A stretch of DNA of 64,000 nt from an uncultured Thiodictyon sp. (lineage in GTDB: Bacteria > Pseudomonadota > Gammaproteobacteria > Chromatiales > Chromatiaceae), in contig NZ_CAJAXH010000021.1 of assembly GCF_903946935.1 (NCBI RefSeq), positions 1 to 64,000 of the forward strand, in the 5' to 3' direction. Made by a program: the position numbers and the translations under genes. The stretch's first letter is position 1, and the number at the start of each line of letters is the position of its first letter. Positions 18,640 through 27,068 of this stretch are shown in pieces. A model generated the notes under the pieces. The model had not been told where the DNA came from. It worked only from the letters and a program-made list of their open reading frames with translations, and did no database searches.

Positions 18640-20115
18640 ATGGAAACATGGGACCTTGACTATCCTGACGGTCATCGCGAGTCTTGGATCAAAGACGCGG
18701 CGAGCGGTCAATTCAGGCTGGCCTACTACAATGGCCTAGGCCCGGTCGATGACCAATACAGCAAACCCGAGCTGGCCGAACTTGTCGGCGCTCGTCTCTG
18801 CCGTGAGGATGACGCCACGGTGCTGTACCCCGGGCTCTTTCGCTATTCAACGGTGACCGGAAAGCCGCTGTCCGACCCTTTGGCGTCTAAGGCGGAAAGC
18901 TGGTTGCCCCCATTTGGTCGGAGCCATACCGCTGACCCCTTCGGGATGCCGGGGCTGCGCCAGACCCACATCAATTTGGCTTTGGCCAGAACCCTCTTGC
19001 CTGAGCAGGACCCGGGCGCCCTGCTGCCCTTGCCGCCACCCGGCGATTATCATTTTTTTGTCGGCAACCTCGCCGCGCGGCGTGCCTCGCTGCTGGCCAT
19101 CGAGCCACGCAAAGGCATGCTCTACCTGTTTCGCGACTCTCAGTCGCGGTGGGTCGAGGTGCGTGGCCAGCATCAACTCTTGCCTGAATCCTCGCTCGCG
19201 ACCAGTCAGTGGAGCTTGGCCTGTCCGGATGCCGGTAGGCAACAACTGTACCTGCCGACCGATCGCGGGCTGGCCCTGCTCGATATCAATATCTTAAGCC
19301 TGAGCTATGACCTGCGCCTGTTCCCCGGGCGTTGCATGGGTGCGCCCGTCTGTTTTCAGGGCAAGCAGATATTCGTCCCGGTCATCGCCGATGGGGACAA
19401 GGGCGGCATTCTTCAAATCGCTACCGGCGATCCCTCGCGGATCGATCCATTGGAATTCAAGCGCTGCTTCCTCGCTGAACCCTTTGCGGCAAGCCTCGTC
19501 GACCAACGCCGGATCATCTGGCTCAACCGGCTCGGTCAACTGATACTCAAGTTCGACGATACGACCCAGCGACCGAATAGCTCATTTATCCCTTGGCCGG
19601 CGGGATTCCAGCCCTGCTTCCAATTTGGCAGCCCCTATCGTGCGCGCGACGGGGTGCTCTGGCAGCTTGGCTTCGACCAGGCGCGCGGACGTTATGAATA
19701 TTTGACGCTCGCCCACAACCAGCCCGAGCGCCAGGAGACCGCCTCCCCACGCTTCGGTTCCGGCACGATCAACTTTACGCTCGAAACGCAACTACGCAGT
19801 CATCCCTGGCTCGATCCCGAGACGGTGAGCGATGCGGGATCGCGTCATATTGTGGCGCCGCTGTTGGAGTCGCCCAATAAGTCGGCGTTCTGCGTGCGCA
19901 TCCCCTGGAATCAGGGGGCGGACGACCTGTTTAGCAGCCAGGGCAAACATGCCGCTGTGTTCCGGCTGGTCATGGAACATGGGGATATCGATTTTTTCAT
20001 GAAAAAGCTCACGCGCCCCTGGCTGACCCGCGCCTTTGTCTATCGCCACGAGCTTTATCTGTATCACCCGGACTTCGATCGGCATATCCCCGGTTGGAAA
20101 CTGTTGACCTGCTGA
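18640..20115 (+). CDS. Hypothetical protein, Ter-cluster associated
   Basis: 491-aa ORF, METWDLDYPDGHRESWIKD..; no recognised motif; no signal peptide or obvious TM segment. Confidence 0.75.
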   Translation: METWDLDYPDGHRESWIKDAASGQFRLAYYNGLGPVDDQYSKPELAELVGARLCREDDATVLYPGLFRYSTVTGKPLSDPLASKAESWLPPFGRSHTADPFGMPGLRQTHINLALARTLLPEQDPGALLPLPPPGDYHFFVGNLAARRASLLAIEPRKGMLYLFRDSQSRWVEVRGQHQLLPESSLATSQWSLACPDAGRQQLYLPTDRGLALLDINILSLSYDLRLFPGRCMGAPVCFQGKQIFVPVIADGDKGGILQIATGDPSRIDPLEFKRCFLAEPFAASLVDQRRIIWLNRLGQLILKFDDTTQRPNSSFIPWPAGFQPCFQFGSPYRARDGVLWQLGFDQARGRYEYLTLAHNQPERQETASPRFGSGTINFTLETQLRSHPWLDPETVSDAGSRHIVAPLLESPNKSAFCVRIPWNQGADDLFSSQGKHAAVFRLVMEHGDIDFFMKKLTRPWLTRAFVYRHELYLYHPDFDRHIPGWKLLTC

Positions 20116-20132
20116 TTAATGGAGGCATCGTC

Positions 20133-21605
20133 ATGCGCCTACGTTCGCTGCTCTTGTTGCTTTCACTGATCTCGCCGGTGCCTGCTGCCACGGCGATGCA
20201 GCAGGCCTTTTTGATTCAAAACTCGGGCTGGATGGAGCCATTTTATAGCGATCCGCAATCGCTGTTCAAATCGCTGATTTTGGCCGTGTTCCATACCGTG
20301 ACGCGGCCGCAGGATCGGGTCTTTGTTTCGGTCTTCAACCAATCGGTCGGCAACAATAAATCGCCGGTGCTGATTTATCAAAACGGCCAAGCCCGCTCTG
20401 TCGATGAAGTCATCGGCGACATCAAGGTGGCCAAGAAGCCTCAATCCAGCGCATTGACCGATACGGATTTTCAGGAGGCGGTCACCAAGACCATTATCGA
20501 TCGATTTCAAGGCAAGCCCGGAATCATATGGATTTTCACCAATAACAAGAACAGCCCGAATAACGATGCGGCAACGATCGTCCGCAATCGCGAGTTTTAC
20601 CAATTAATCCATAACGAGCCGACCATCGCCAGAACCGTCGCCTTTCCGTTGGGCATGCCGGTCAAGGGTCGAGTCTATAAGGCCAGCGGCCTGATGGTCT
20701 ATGCCTTGGCCTATGGCAACGAGGCCGACGCCGCCTTGCGCTACCTGATCGACAGCGGACGGGTCGGACAGGTATTCACCGAGACGCCGGCGCGGTTGAA
20801 GCCGCTGGATCGCGACTCTGTACGTCTACTGCCGCAGGAAATCCGCAACCAGCCTGGAACCACGGTGGGGTTGGCCGCGGATCGGCACACGGTGGTATTG
20901 GATGTCGAGGCATCCAAGCAACAGCCGAGTGTCGAGATCCTGGCGTCGCTCGAAAACCTGTTTTATCCCTATATTATCGAATCGGCTGACCTCTCGGCCA
21001 GCTTTGTCGTCGCCGCGTCGCGCAGTACATTGGCGCCGGAGCCATCGCGCATCGCCGCGCTGGAGCCGGGCGCGCGTAAAGAAATCAGGGTGACCCTGCC
21101 CATTCCGCTCGCTCAAGTCCCTTCGATCTGGTCGATCAAGGCCTTGCGTTCATTCGGTACGCGCTTTGAAATCCATGGCACACTCGAGTTGGAACTGAGC
21201 AATCAGCGGCTCGTCCTATCGGATGCCTTTAGCAAGAATCTGAATACACTGTTTCCCGGCGACCCCATTTCCGAGGTGTTTTCTCCGCCGCAGGATACAC
21301 TGTCATCCCAGGTCAGCGTTCCCTTTGTGATTCGCATCGTTTATCCCACGTATCCCATCTTGCTCATTGGTCTGGCCCTGCTGGTGGGGCTGGGGGTGAT
21401 CCTGTCGGCGCTCATCCTTGGCAACCGGTCGCGCGTCTATCAATTGCGGGTCGATGGTCAGGTGCAGACCTGTCGGCTCAAGCCGTTTCGCTCCCAGCCA
21501 TTGTATTCTGCCCGGGGTGAGTTGGTTGCAAGGGTCAGGCGCGGGTTAGCGCGGATTGAGGTCCTTGACCGCAAAGAGGGGCACAGCGTTGAAATCAACC
21601 AATAG
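20133..21605 (+). CDS. Exported, C-terminally membrane-anchored vWA-like protein with degenerate MIDAS
   Basis: Signal peptide MRLRSLLLLLSLISPVPAATA; QAFLIQNSGWMEPFY where vWA proteins have DxSxS; IIWIFTNNKNSPNND; TM PILLIGLALLVGLGVILSALIL near C-terminus. Confidence 0.65.
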   Translation: MRLRSLLLLLSLISPVPAATAMQQAFLIQNSGWMEPFYSDPQSLFKSLILAVFHTVTRPQDRVFVSVFNQSVGNNKSPVLIYQNGQARSVDEVIGDIKVAKKPQSSALTDTDFQEAVTKTIIDRFQGKPGIIWIFTNNKNSPNNDAATIVRNREFYQLIHNEPTIARTVAFPLGMPVKGRVYKASGLMVYALAYGNEADAALRYLIDSGRVGQVFTETPARLKPLDRDSVRLLPQEIRNQPGTTVGLAADRHTVVLDVEASKQQPSVEILASLENLFYPYIIESADLSASFVVAASRSTLAPEPSRIAALEPGARKEIRVTLPIPLAQVPSIWSIKALRSFGTRFEIHGTLELELSNQRLVLSDAFSKNLNTLFPGDPISEVFSPPQDTLSSQVSVPFVIRIVYPTYPILLIGLALLVGLGVILSALILGNRSRVYQLRVDGQVQTCRLKPFRSQPLYSARGELVARVRRGLARIEVLDRKEGHSVEINQ

Positions 21606-21909
21606 CGACGGTCAATGTTCCGTAAAGACTTTCCGGCCTTGATCCTAACCGCGACCGACGGCCGCCGGGGCCTTGATCATCGTTCCGGCCACTCCGGGGC
21701 CGGAGTCCAAGGCTTTAGCCTTGAATGGACAGGACCAAGGCTGAAGCCTTGGACTCCAGAAGATGGTCGCTAGCCGGAGCGACGATCAAGGCCGCCGCGG
21801 GGCGCGCAGCGCCCAACACCTGCGTGACACCGCTGAAGCAGTGTCACAAGAGGTGGTGTGGCCGTTTTTTTTACAGCCTTCCTGCCATTGATTCAAACGG
21901 AGAAACACT

Positions 21910-22401
21910 ATGGCCCAAACGCACACGACACCTGACAGCACGGCCGCACATCCAGGGGCAGCGACGCCGGCGACCCATGGATTCAATCTCCCCGATCCGA
22001 ATGCTTCGGCGTCAAACCTGACGGCTGGGGAAGCGCCGGGAGCAAGTCCGGCGGCCGGGACCGCAGTGACAACCGCACCCCCAATCCCCCCTGAGATCGT
22101 TGGCAAGTCCGATACCCTGACGCGCGATCTGGCCATCGGCGGCGGCGTTTTGCTCGTCCTGGTCATTGCCTTTTTCTTTGCCAAGGGCGCTTATGCCAAT
22201 CTGTTGGTTCGCCAGCGGGTCGCGCCGAGTTCTGCCAATGCGGCCGGTTGGTGGCTGTTCGTCTTATTGACCAGCCTGGCGACCTGCGGCGTTTTGGCGG
22301 TCGTCGACCAGGTCCGGTTTATGACGCCGATCTACCTCGCAAGCTTCTTAGGCGTGGCCCTATTGGCATTGATATTGATGCTGGTGACCGGCCGCCGCTG
22401 A
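21910..22401 (+). CDS. Small membrane protein with Pro/Ala-rich N-terminus, about three hydrophobic segments
   Basis: 163-aa ORF; hydrophobic segments IGGGVLLVLVIAFFFA, WWLFVLLTSLATCGVLAVV, IYLASFLGVALLALILMLV; sits immediately upstream of the tubulin-like gene. Confidence 0.7.
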   Translation: MAQTHTTPDSTAAHPGAATPATHGFNLPDPNASASNLTAGEAPGASPAAGTAVTTAPPIPPEIVGKSDTLTRDLAIGGGVLLVLVIAFFFAKGAYANLLVRQRVAPSSANAAGWWLFVLLTSLATCGVLAVVDQVRFMTPIYLASFLGVALLALILMLVTGRR

Positions 22402-22442
22402 ACTAGTCAGCCCATAGTATCCCCCGAAAATAGGAGCTCATC

Positions 22443-25400
22443 ATGGCAGAGCAAGAGAGCGCGGCGCGCCCCAAACCGGTTGAAAAGATCGTCAAACTAC
22501 GCCCGACCCTGTATATCGGGGTGGGCGGTACCGGTATGGAGGTGATCCTGAGGGTGCGCCGCCGGATACTCGCCGCCGCGTGGGGGCCGGCCCGCAACCC
22601 GGTGCGGATTTCGAGCCTGGCGGAATTTCCGGTCGCTCAATTCATCCATTTCGATCTGGATCAGGGCGCGCTGGTGGAGTCGGGGAAATCGCAGCGCACC
22701 GATCCGCTGGCCGACGCGGTCAAGCTGTCCGACGAGGACCGTCTGGTAGAGTCCTTTGAGATCGAGCGCTACAGTCGCAGCGATGACGACCTGGCCAAGT
22801 ACCCCTATATCGAAAACTGGTCCCCGCTGACGCCGAAGAAGATCCGTGAGATGGGCATCGACCCGGCCAAAGGTGCCGGTCAGATTCGCGCGATTTCGCG
22901 TCTGTATTTCTTCGACAAATACACAAAGGTCAAAGAAAAGATCCGCTCAAAATTGGTTTGGCTAAAGAGCGGGCTGTCCAAGGACACGCAACTCAAGGCG
23001 CTCGGGCTCGATCTGGATCAGAGTAAATTTCGCATCGTGGTCATCGGCTCGGTGGCCGGCGGTACCGGTGCCGGCTCCTTTCTCGATATGGGTTGGTTGG
23101 CCAACTGGATCGCCAAGGAGACGGTGAGCGCGGCGGATGTCGAGATGATGGTGTTCCTGCCTACCGGTTACCAGAGCGCGAATAAGGAGCGGACCGAGGC
23201 CAACGGTTATGCCTCATTTATGGAGCTCGAGACCTGCATGCGGGGCGGTTCGCATTTTGTGACGCGCTGGGATGCCTATGATCGCCCGCAGTTGAGTGTG
23301 AAGCCGTACGACGAGGTGTATCTGATCGACTCGGGCAACCTGGCGCAGTTGCATACCAGCAATCAGAAAGACATTTACGATATGGTGGCGGATGCACTGT
23401 TTGAGGATTTTGCCTCGATCGACTTTGCCAACAAGAAGCGCTCAGTTGCAGTCAATCAACGCCAGCACAAGATACTTCCCTTTACCCCGCCGGTCCCCGG
23501 CAACCGGTATGGGGACATGCGCCTATCCTATTATCAGGGCTATTCCGCATTTGGCCAATCGGTACTGGATACCCAGCGCGGCGTGCAGCGCGATATGCGT
23601 GCCTATTATTGGACGGCGGAGATGGTCAAGGCCTTTTTCGGGGTGGCCCTGGAGAATGTCGGGGCGCGTCGCGCCACTGACAAACAACGCGACGACTTCA
23701 TGGCACAGTATATCCAACTGGTGCCACACGCGTTCACCAATTTCCCCGAGCTCAGCGATCGCCGTGCCCAGCTCAACCGCGCTGAATTTACCGATTCTCA
23801 GATCACCGACAGCCTGCTGATCGATCGTCAGGGATCGCTGATCGATGGGATGCTGCAAAAGGTGGGCGCGAGCATCGAGCGCATTGCCTCAGGGAATAAC
23901 AAGGACGAGTGGGGCCTGAGTATCCGGGAGGCATTCAAGCAATTGGAGCGCGACGTGGTGCGCGATCAGGACTCCACGGCCGATGCCACCGAGGATCGCG
24001 TCAGCCGCGGTGCTGCCGAGTCGTTCATTGACACGACGACCAGGATTCGCGATCAGCTCTATGTCTATCTGGACAACAAAGAACACGGCGGGCTGGAATA
24101 TGTCCTGTCGCTCGTCGAACAAATCAAGGATCGCCTGGAGAATCCAAGCACCGGCCTGATCGCGGCATTGGCCGATAATGCCAGGCGCTACGGAGAAATA
24201 CGCGATGTGGTGCGCACCTGCGAATATGACCGGTTGTTGAACAACCTGGATCAGACCAAAGGTGGCGGTCTGTTCAGTTTCGGCAACAAGGAGGAACAGG
24301 CCCGGCTGATCCTGGGTCAGATAAGGGAGGAGATCTGTCATTTCTTGCAGTTTCATCTGCGCGCTACGGCGGCCGCTCATGCCTCGGCGCTGTTGAAAAG
24401 GGTTTCTCAATGGTTGGGTGAACGGCAAGGCATCGATGGGCGTGGCGATGCCGCCTGGAGCGGCTTGGTCGGTGAGATCCAGGCCGGTCGCAATGCCGTG
24501 CTCGCCATGATCGACTCGGTCGAGGGCAAGGTGACGCTCTTGCGGGAGGACACGCGCAAGGACCATGCCACCTATATCCTGGTGGAGACCCCGGAGGAGG
24601 GTGTAGCGCTGCCGCCGACGAATGAGCTGCGGGCCTGGGCGGATGAGGTGTTCACCGATATCGGCGGCTCGCGGACCCTATTCCCGATGCTCGCCGAACC
24701 CAAGGAGCGTGAACGGCTGATCGGTCTGCTGCGGGTCAAGGCGGAACAGCAGATTGCGGCGGCCTCCCATCAACAGCCGGATGAGGGCGACCCGCTGCTG
24801 CTCGCGCTGGAGGCGATGACTCCGACTGAACGGCAACGGCGTTTCGAGGAGCTGATCACGCGGGCGATGCCCTGGGTAGACGCCAGTTGGGGGAAGGATT
24901 TCGAGCCCAAGCCGGATCAATTCAAGTGCTATATCGGGGTCGCCAGCGCGGCCGAATACGAGAAGCGTTTCAAGGAGGAGTTGTTGATGCAGGTGCCGGC
25001 GGGGGTCGGGATTTCACCGGCGCAGGTGGCCTTCGTGGATACCGGCGTGCCCGGTCGGGCGGTCTGCTATTGTGAGTTGTCCGGTATCCCATTGACGACC
25101 CTGCGCGGCATGGAGGCGTGGCGGACCAGCTATCGCAAGGAGTCTGAGAAGATTCCGCTGCACACCCACCGCGATTCCACCCAGTTCACCCATCCGCTGG
25201 CCCCTTCGACCTCCGAGCTCAATCGCCTGGCCGACGACTTTTATCAGTTTTTGTCAGGTGTCATGCTCGGTATTCTGAGCCGGGACGCCCGGGGGGAGAC
25301 GGTTCCGCCCGGGCAGTATGTGTTTGCCGTGAGCCGCGGCGACACTCGGCGAATCGGCAATGAACGCGCCTTTCGCCTCAATGGCCTGCCGGAGACCTAT

Positions 25401-26156
25401 CATAGCCAGATCCTGGCCGAGATCGGCGAGCGGATCAATGGTCTGAATCCGACTCAGTTCGTCTGTCTGGCGGTGTTGGCCGACTATTATGCCAAGGAGG
25501 TCTATACGCCCTGTCTGGTGTCGGATGAAACCGGCAATCAAAAGCCAGTGAAGGGCTTTCCGGCCGCCATGGCCGAGGAGATGGCGCGGGATTGGCGGGA
25601 GAAGGCCAGACGGATGGGGACCAGCGCGGCCGATGGCGCCCGGGCTGAACGCCAGGCGCTTGAGCAGTTAGATGCCTGGAGTCAGCGCGTGGAAAACTCG
25701 GACGCGGATGCCTACCCGTGGGAGGTCAAGGAGGGTGAGCTGCCGCGGGTGAAGCGGGTGGTGCGCCCGATTTTTTTCCAGATCGACGCCTTGGATGCGC
25801 TGTTAGAGTTAACCGCGCCGACACAGGCCCCAAGGGCGGTCGGCGCACCGACGACCCAACCGGCACCGACAATACCGGGTGCTGTGCCGCCGCCGCCCTT
25901 TGCCGCCCCCACACCCCAGTACCAGTATTTTCTGGCGATGAATGGGCAGCAACACGGTCCCTATCCAGCCGTCCAGTTGCAGCAGTGGGTGACTGCCGGT
26001 CAACTCGATGCGGCGACGCTTGCCTGGCGCGATGGCCTGCCGGCGTGGGCGCCGCTCAATCAGATTGCCGAGCTGGCCTCGCTATTCACCGTCAGCCCGC
26101 CGCCGCCCATTCCCGGGGCGCCCGGCATGCCCCCGGCCCTGCCGCCCGGGACCTAG
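22443..26156 (+). CDS. Large tubulin/FtsZ-like domain protein with C-terminal GYF_2-like domain
   Basis: 1237 aa; N-terminal LYIGVGGTGMEVILRVRRR and VVIGSVAGGTGAGSFLDMGWLANWI (tubulin-like GTP-binding glycine motif GGTGAGS); C-terminal YFLAMNGQQHGPYPAVQLQQWVTAGQLDAATLAWRDGLPAWAPLNQI resembles GYF_2. Confidence 0.85.
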   Translation: MAEQESAARPKPVEKIVKLRPTLYIGVGGTGMEVILRVRRRILAAAWGPARNPVRISSLAEFPVAQFIHFDLDQGALVESGKSQRTDPLADAVKLSDEDRLVESFEIERYSRSDDDLAKYPYIENWSPLTPKKIREMGIDPAKGAGQIRAISRLYFFDKYTKVKEKIRSKLVWLKSGLSKDTQLKALGLDLDQSKFRIVVIGSVAGGTGAGSFLDMGWLANWIAKETVSAADVEMMVFLPTGYQSANKERTEANGYASFMELETCMRGGSHFVTRWDAYDRPQLSVKPYDEVYLIDSGNLAQLHTSNQKDIYDMVADALFEDFASIDFANKKRSVAVNQRQHKILPFTPPVPGNRYGDMRLSYYQGYSAFGQSVLDTQRGVQRDMRAYYWTAEMVKAFFGVALENVGARRATDKQRDDFMAQYIQLVPHAFTNFPELSDRRAQLNRAEFTDSQITDSLLIDRQGSLIDGMLQKVGASIERIASGNNKDEWGLSIREAFKQLERDVVRDQDSTADATEDRVSRGAAESFIDTTTRIRDQLYVYLDNKEHGGLEYVLSLVEQIKDRLENPSTGLIAALADNARRYGEIRDVVRTCEYDRLLNNLDQTKGGGLFSFGNKEEQARLILGQIREEICHFLQFHLRATAAAHASALLKRVSQWLGERQGIDGRGDAAWSGLVGEIQAGRNAVLAMIDSVEGKVTLLREDTRKDHATYILVETPEEGVALPPTNELRAWADEVFTDIGGSRTLFPMLAEPKERERLIGLLRVKAEQQIAAASHQQPDEGDPLLLALEAMTPTERQRRFEELITRAMPWVDASWGKDFEPKPDQFKCYIGVASAAEYEKRFKEELLMQVPAGVGISPAQVAFVDTGVPGRAVCYCELSGIPLTTLRGMEAWRTSYRKESEKIPLHTHRDSTQFTHPLAPSTSELNRLADDFYQFLSGVMLGILSRDARGETVPPGQYVFAVSRGDTRRIGNERAFRLNGLPETYHSQILAEIGERINGLNPTQFVCLAVLADYYAKEVYTPCLVSDETGNQKPVKGFPAAMAEEMARDWREKARRMGTSAADGARAERQALEQLDAWSQRVENSDADAYPWEVKEGELPRVKRVVRPIFFQIDALDALLELTAPTQAPRAVGAPTTQPAPTIPGAVPPPPFAAPTPQYQYFLAMNGQQHGPYPAVQLQQWVTAGQLDAATLAWRDGLPAWAPLNQIAELASLFTVSPPPPIPGAPGMPPALPPGT

Positions 26157-26158
26157 AG

Positions 26159-26875
26159 GTGTTGGTCTGTCAATATTGCGGCGAGGCGCTGGGTTGGGCG
26201 GTCGCCTATTGCCCGTTTTGCGGCAAGCCGAAGCCAGCGGCGGTCGTTAAACCGAAGCGGTCGCCGCCGCCCGCCCCGCCGGCCCGTGCCCGAGCCAGTG
26301 CCCCGGCCGAGCCGGCAGTGGTGATATTGACTAAGGGGCAAAATGTCTCCCTGTCGCGATTGGCGCCCAATGTGCAGTGCATCCTGATCGATCAGGGTTG
26401 GGATCGGCGCACGGCGGCGGGTGTGGATATGGACCTGGATGAAATCCTCTTTATGACCGCAGCGGACGGTAAGGTGCGGGGCGACGAAGACCTGGTCTTC
26501 TACAATCAACCCAGGTCCGCGTGCGGTGCTATTGAACTGATCGGCAGCAAAGAGAAAGGCGAGAAATTCACGGTCAAGCTGGACCGGATTCCAGACGCGA
26601 TCCAGCGCCTGGTGGTGGGCGTGACCATTTATGACGATGCGGTGCGGGTCAGAAACTTTGGCCAGGTCCGCGGGGCCTATATCCGCATCATCGACCCGGC
26701 GAGCGCGCTCGAGCTGGTCCGCTTTGCGCTCCCGGAGGAATATAGTACAGAGACGGCGATGATTTTCGGTGAGATCTATCGCCGTCAAGGCGAATGGAAG
26801 CTCAAGGCCGTGGGCCAGGGTTTTTCAGGTGGTCTGCGTGCGCTCTGCGGTCAGTTCGGGGTCAGCGTGGCCTGA
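26159..26875 (+). CDS. N-terminal zinc ribbon fused to TerD domain
   Basis: GTG start 3 nt after the preceding stop: VLVCQYCGEALGWAVAYCPFCGK; TerD VILTKGQNVSLSRLAPNVQCILIDQGWD..YSTETAMIFGEIYRRQGEWKLKAVGQGFSGGL. Confidence 0.85.
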   Translation: MLVCQYCGEALGWAVAYCPFCGKPKPAAVVKPKRSPPPAPPARARASAPAEPAVVILTKGQNVSLSRLAPNVQCILIDQGWDRRTAAGVDMDLDEILFMTAADGKVRGDEDLVFYNQPRSACGAIELIGSKEKGEKFTVKLDRIPDAIQRLVVGVTIYDDAVRVRNFGQVRGAYIRIIDPASALELVRFALPEEYSTETAMIFGEIYRRQGEWKLKAVGQGFSGGLRALCGQFGVSVA

Positions 26876-26903
26876 CGATCCGGTCAGCCTGGAAAGAAAA
26901 GTC

Positions 26904-27059
26904 GTCCGCAAATGAACGCAAATAAACGCAAAATAAAAAAGTTGGTGGCGAGAGCTTCGCCGCTCCGGCGCGGCGCGTCCGCCGGTTGAACTTCCTGTTT
27001 CAGCGATCGACAGACGACCTTTGGTAGTTATTTGCGTTCATTTGCGTTCATTTGCGGAC
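26904..27059. repeat. Intergenic element with GTCCGCAAATGAACGCAAATAAACGCAAA inverted termini
   Basis: Left GTCCGCAAATGAACGCAAATAAACGCAAA; right TTTGCGTTCATTTGCGTTCATTTGCGGAC. Confidence 0.85.
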
Positions 27060-27068
27060 CCAAGGCCC

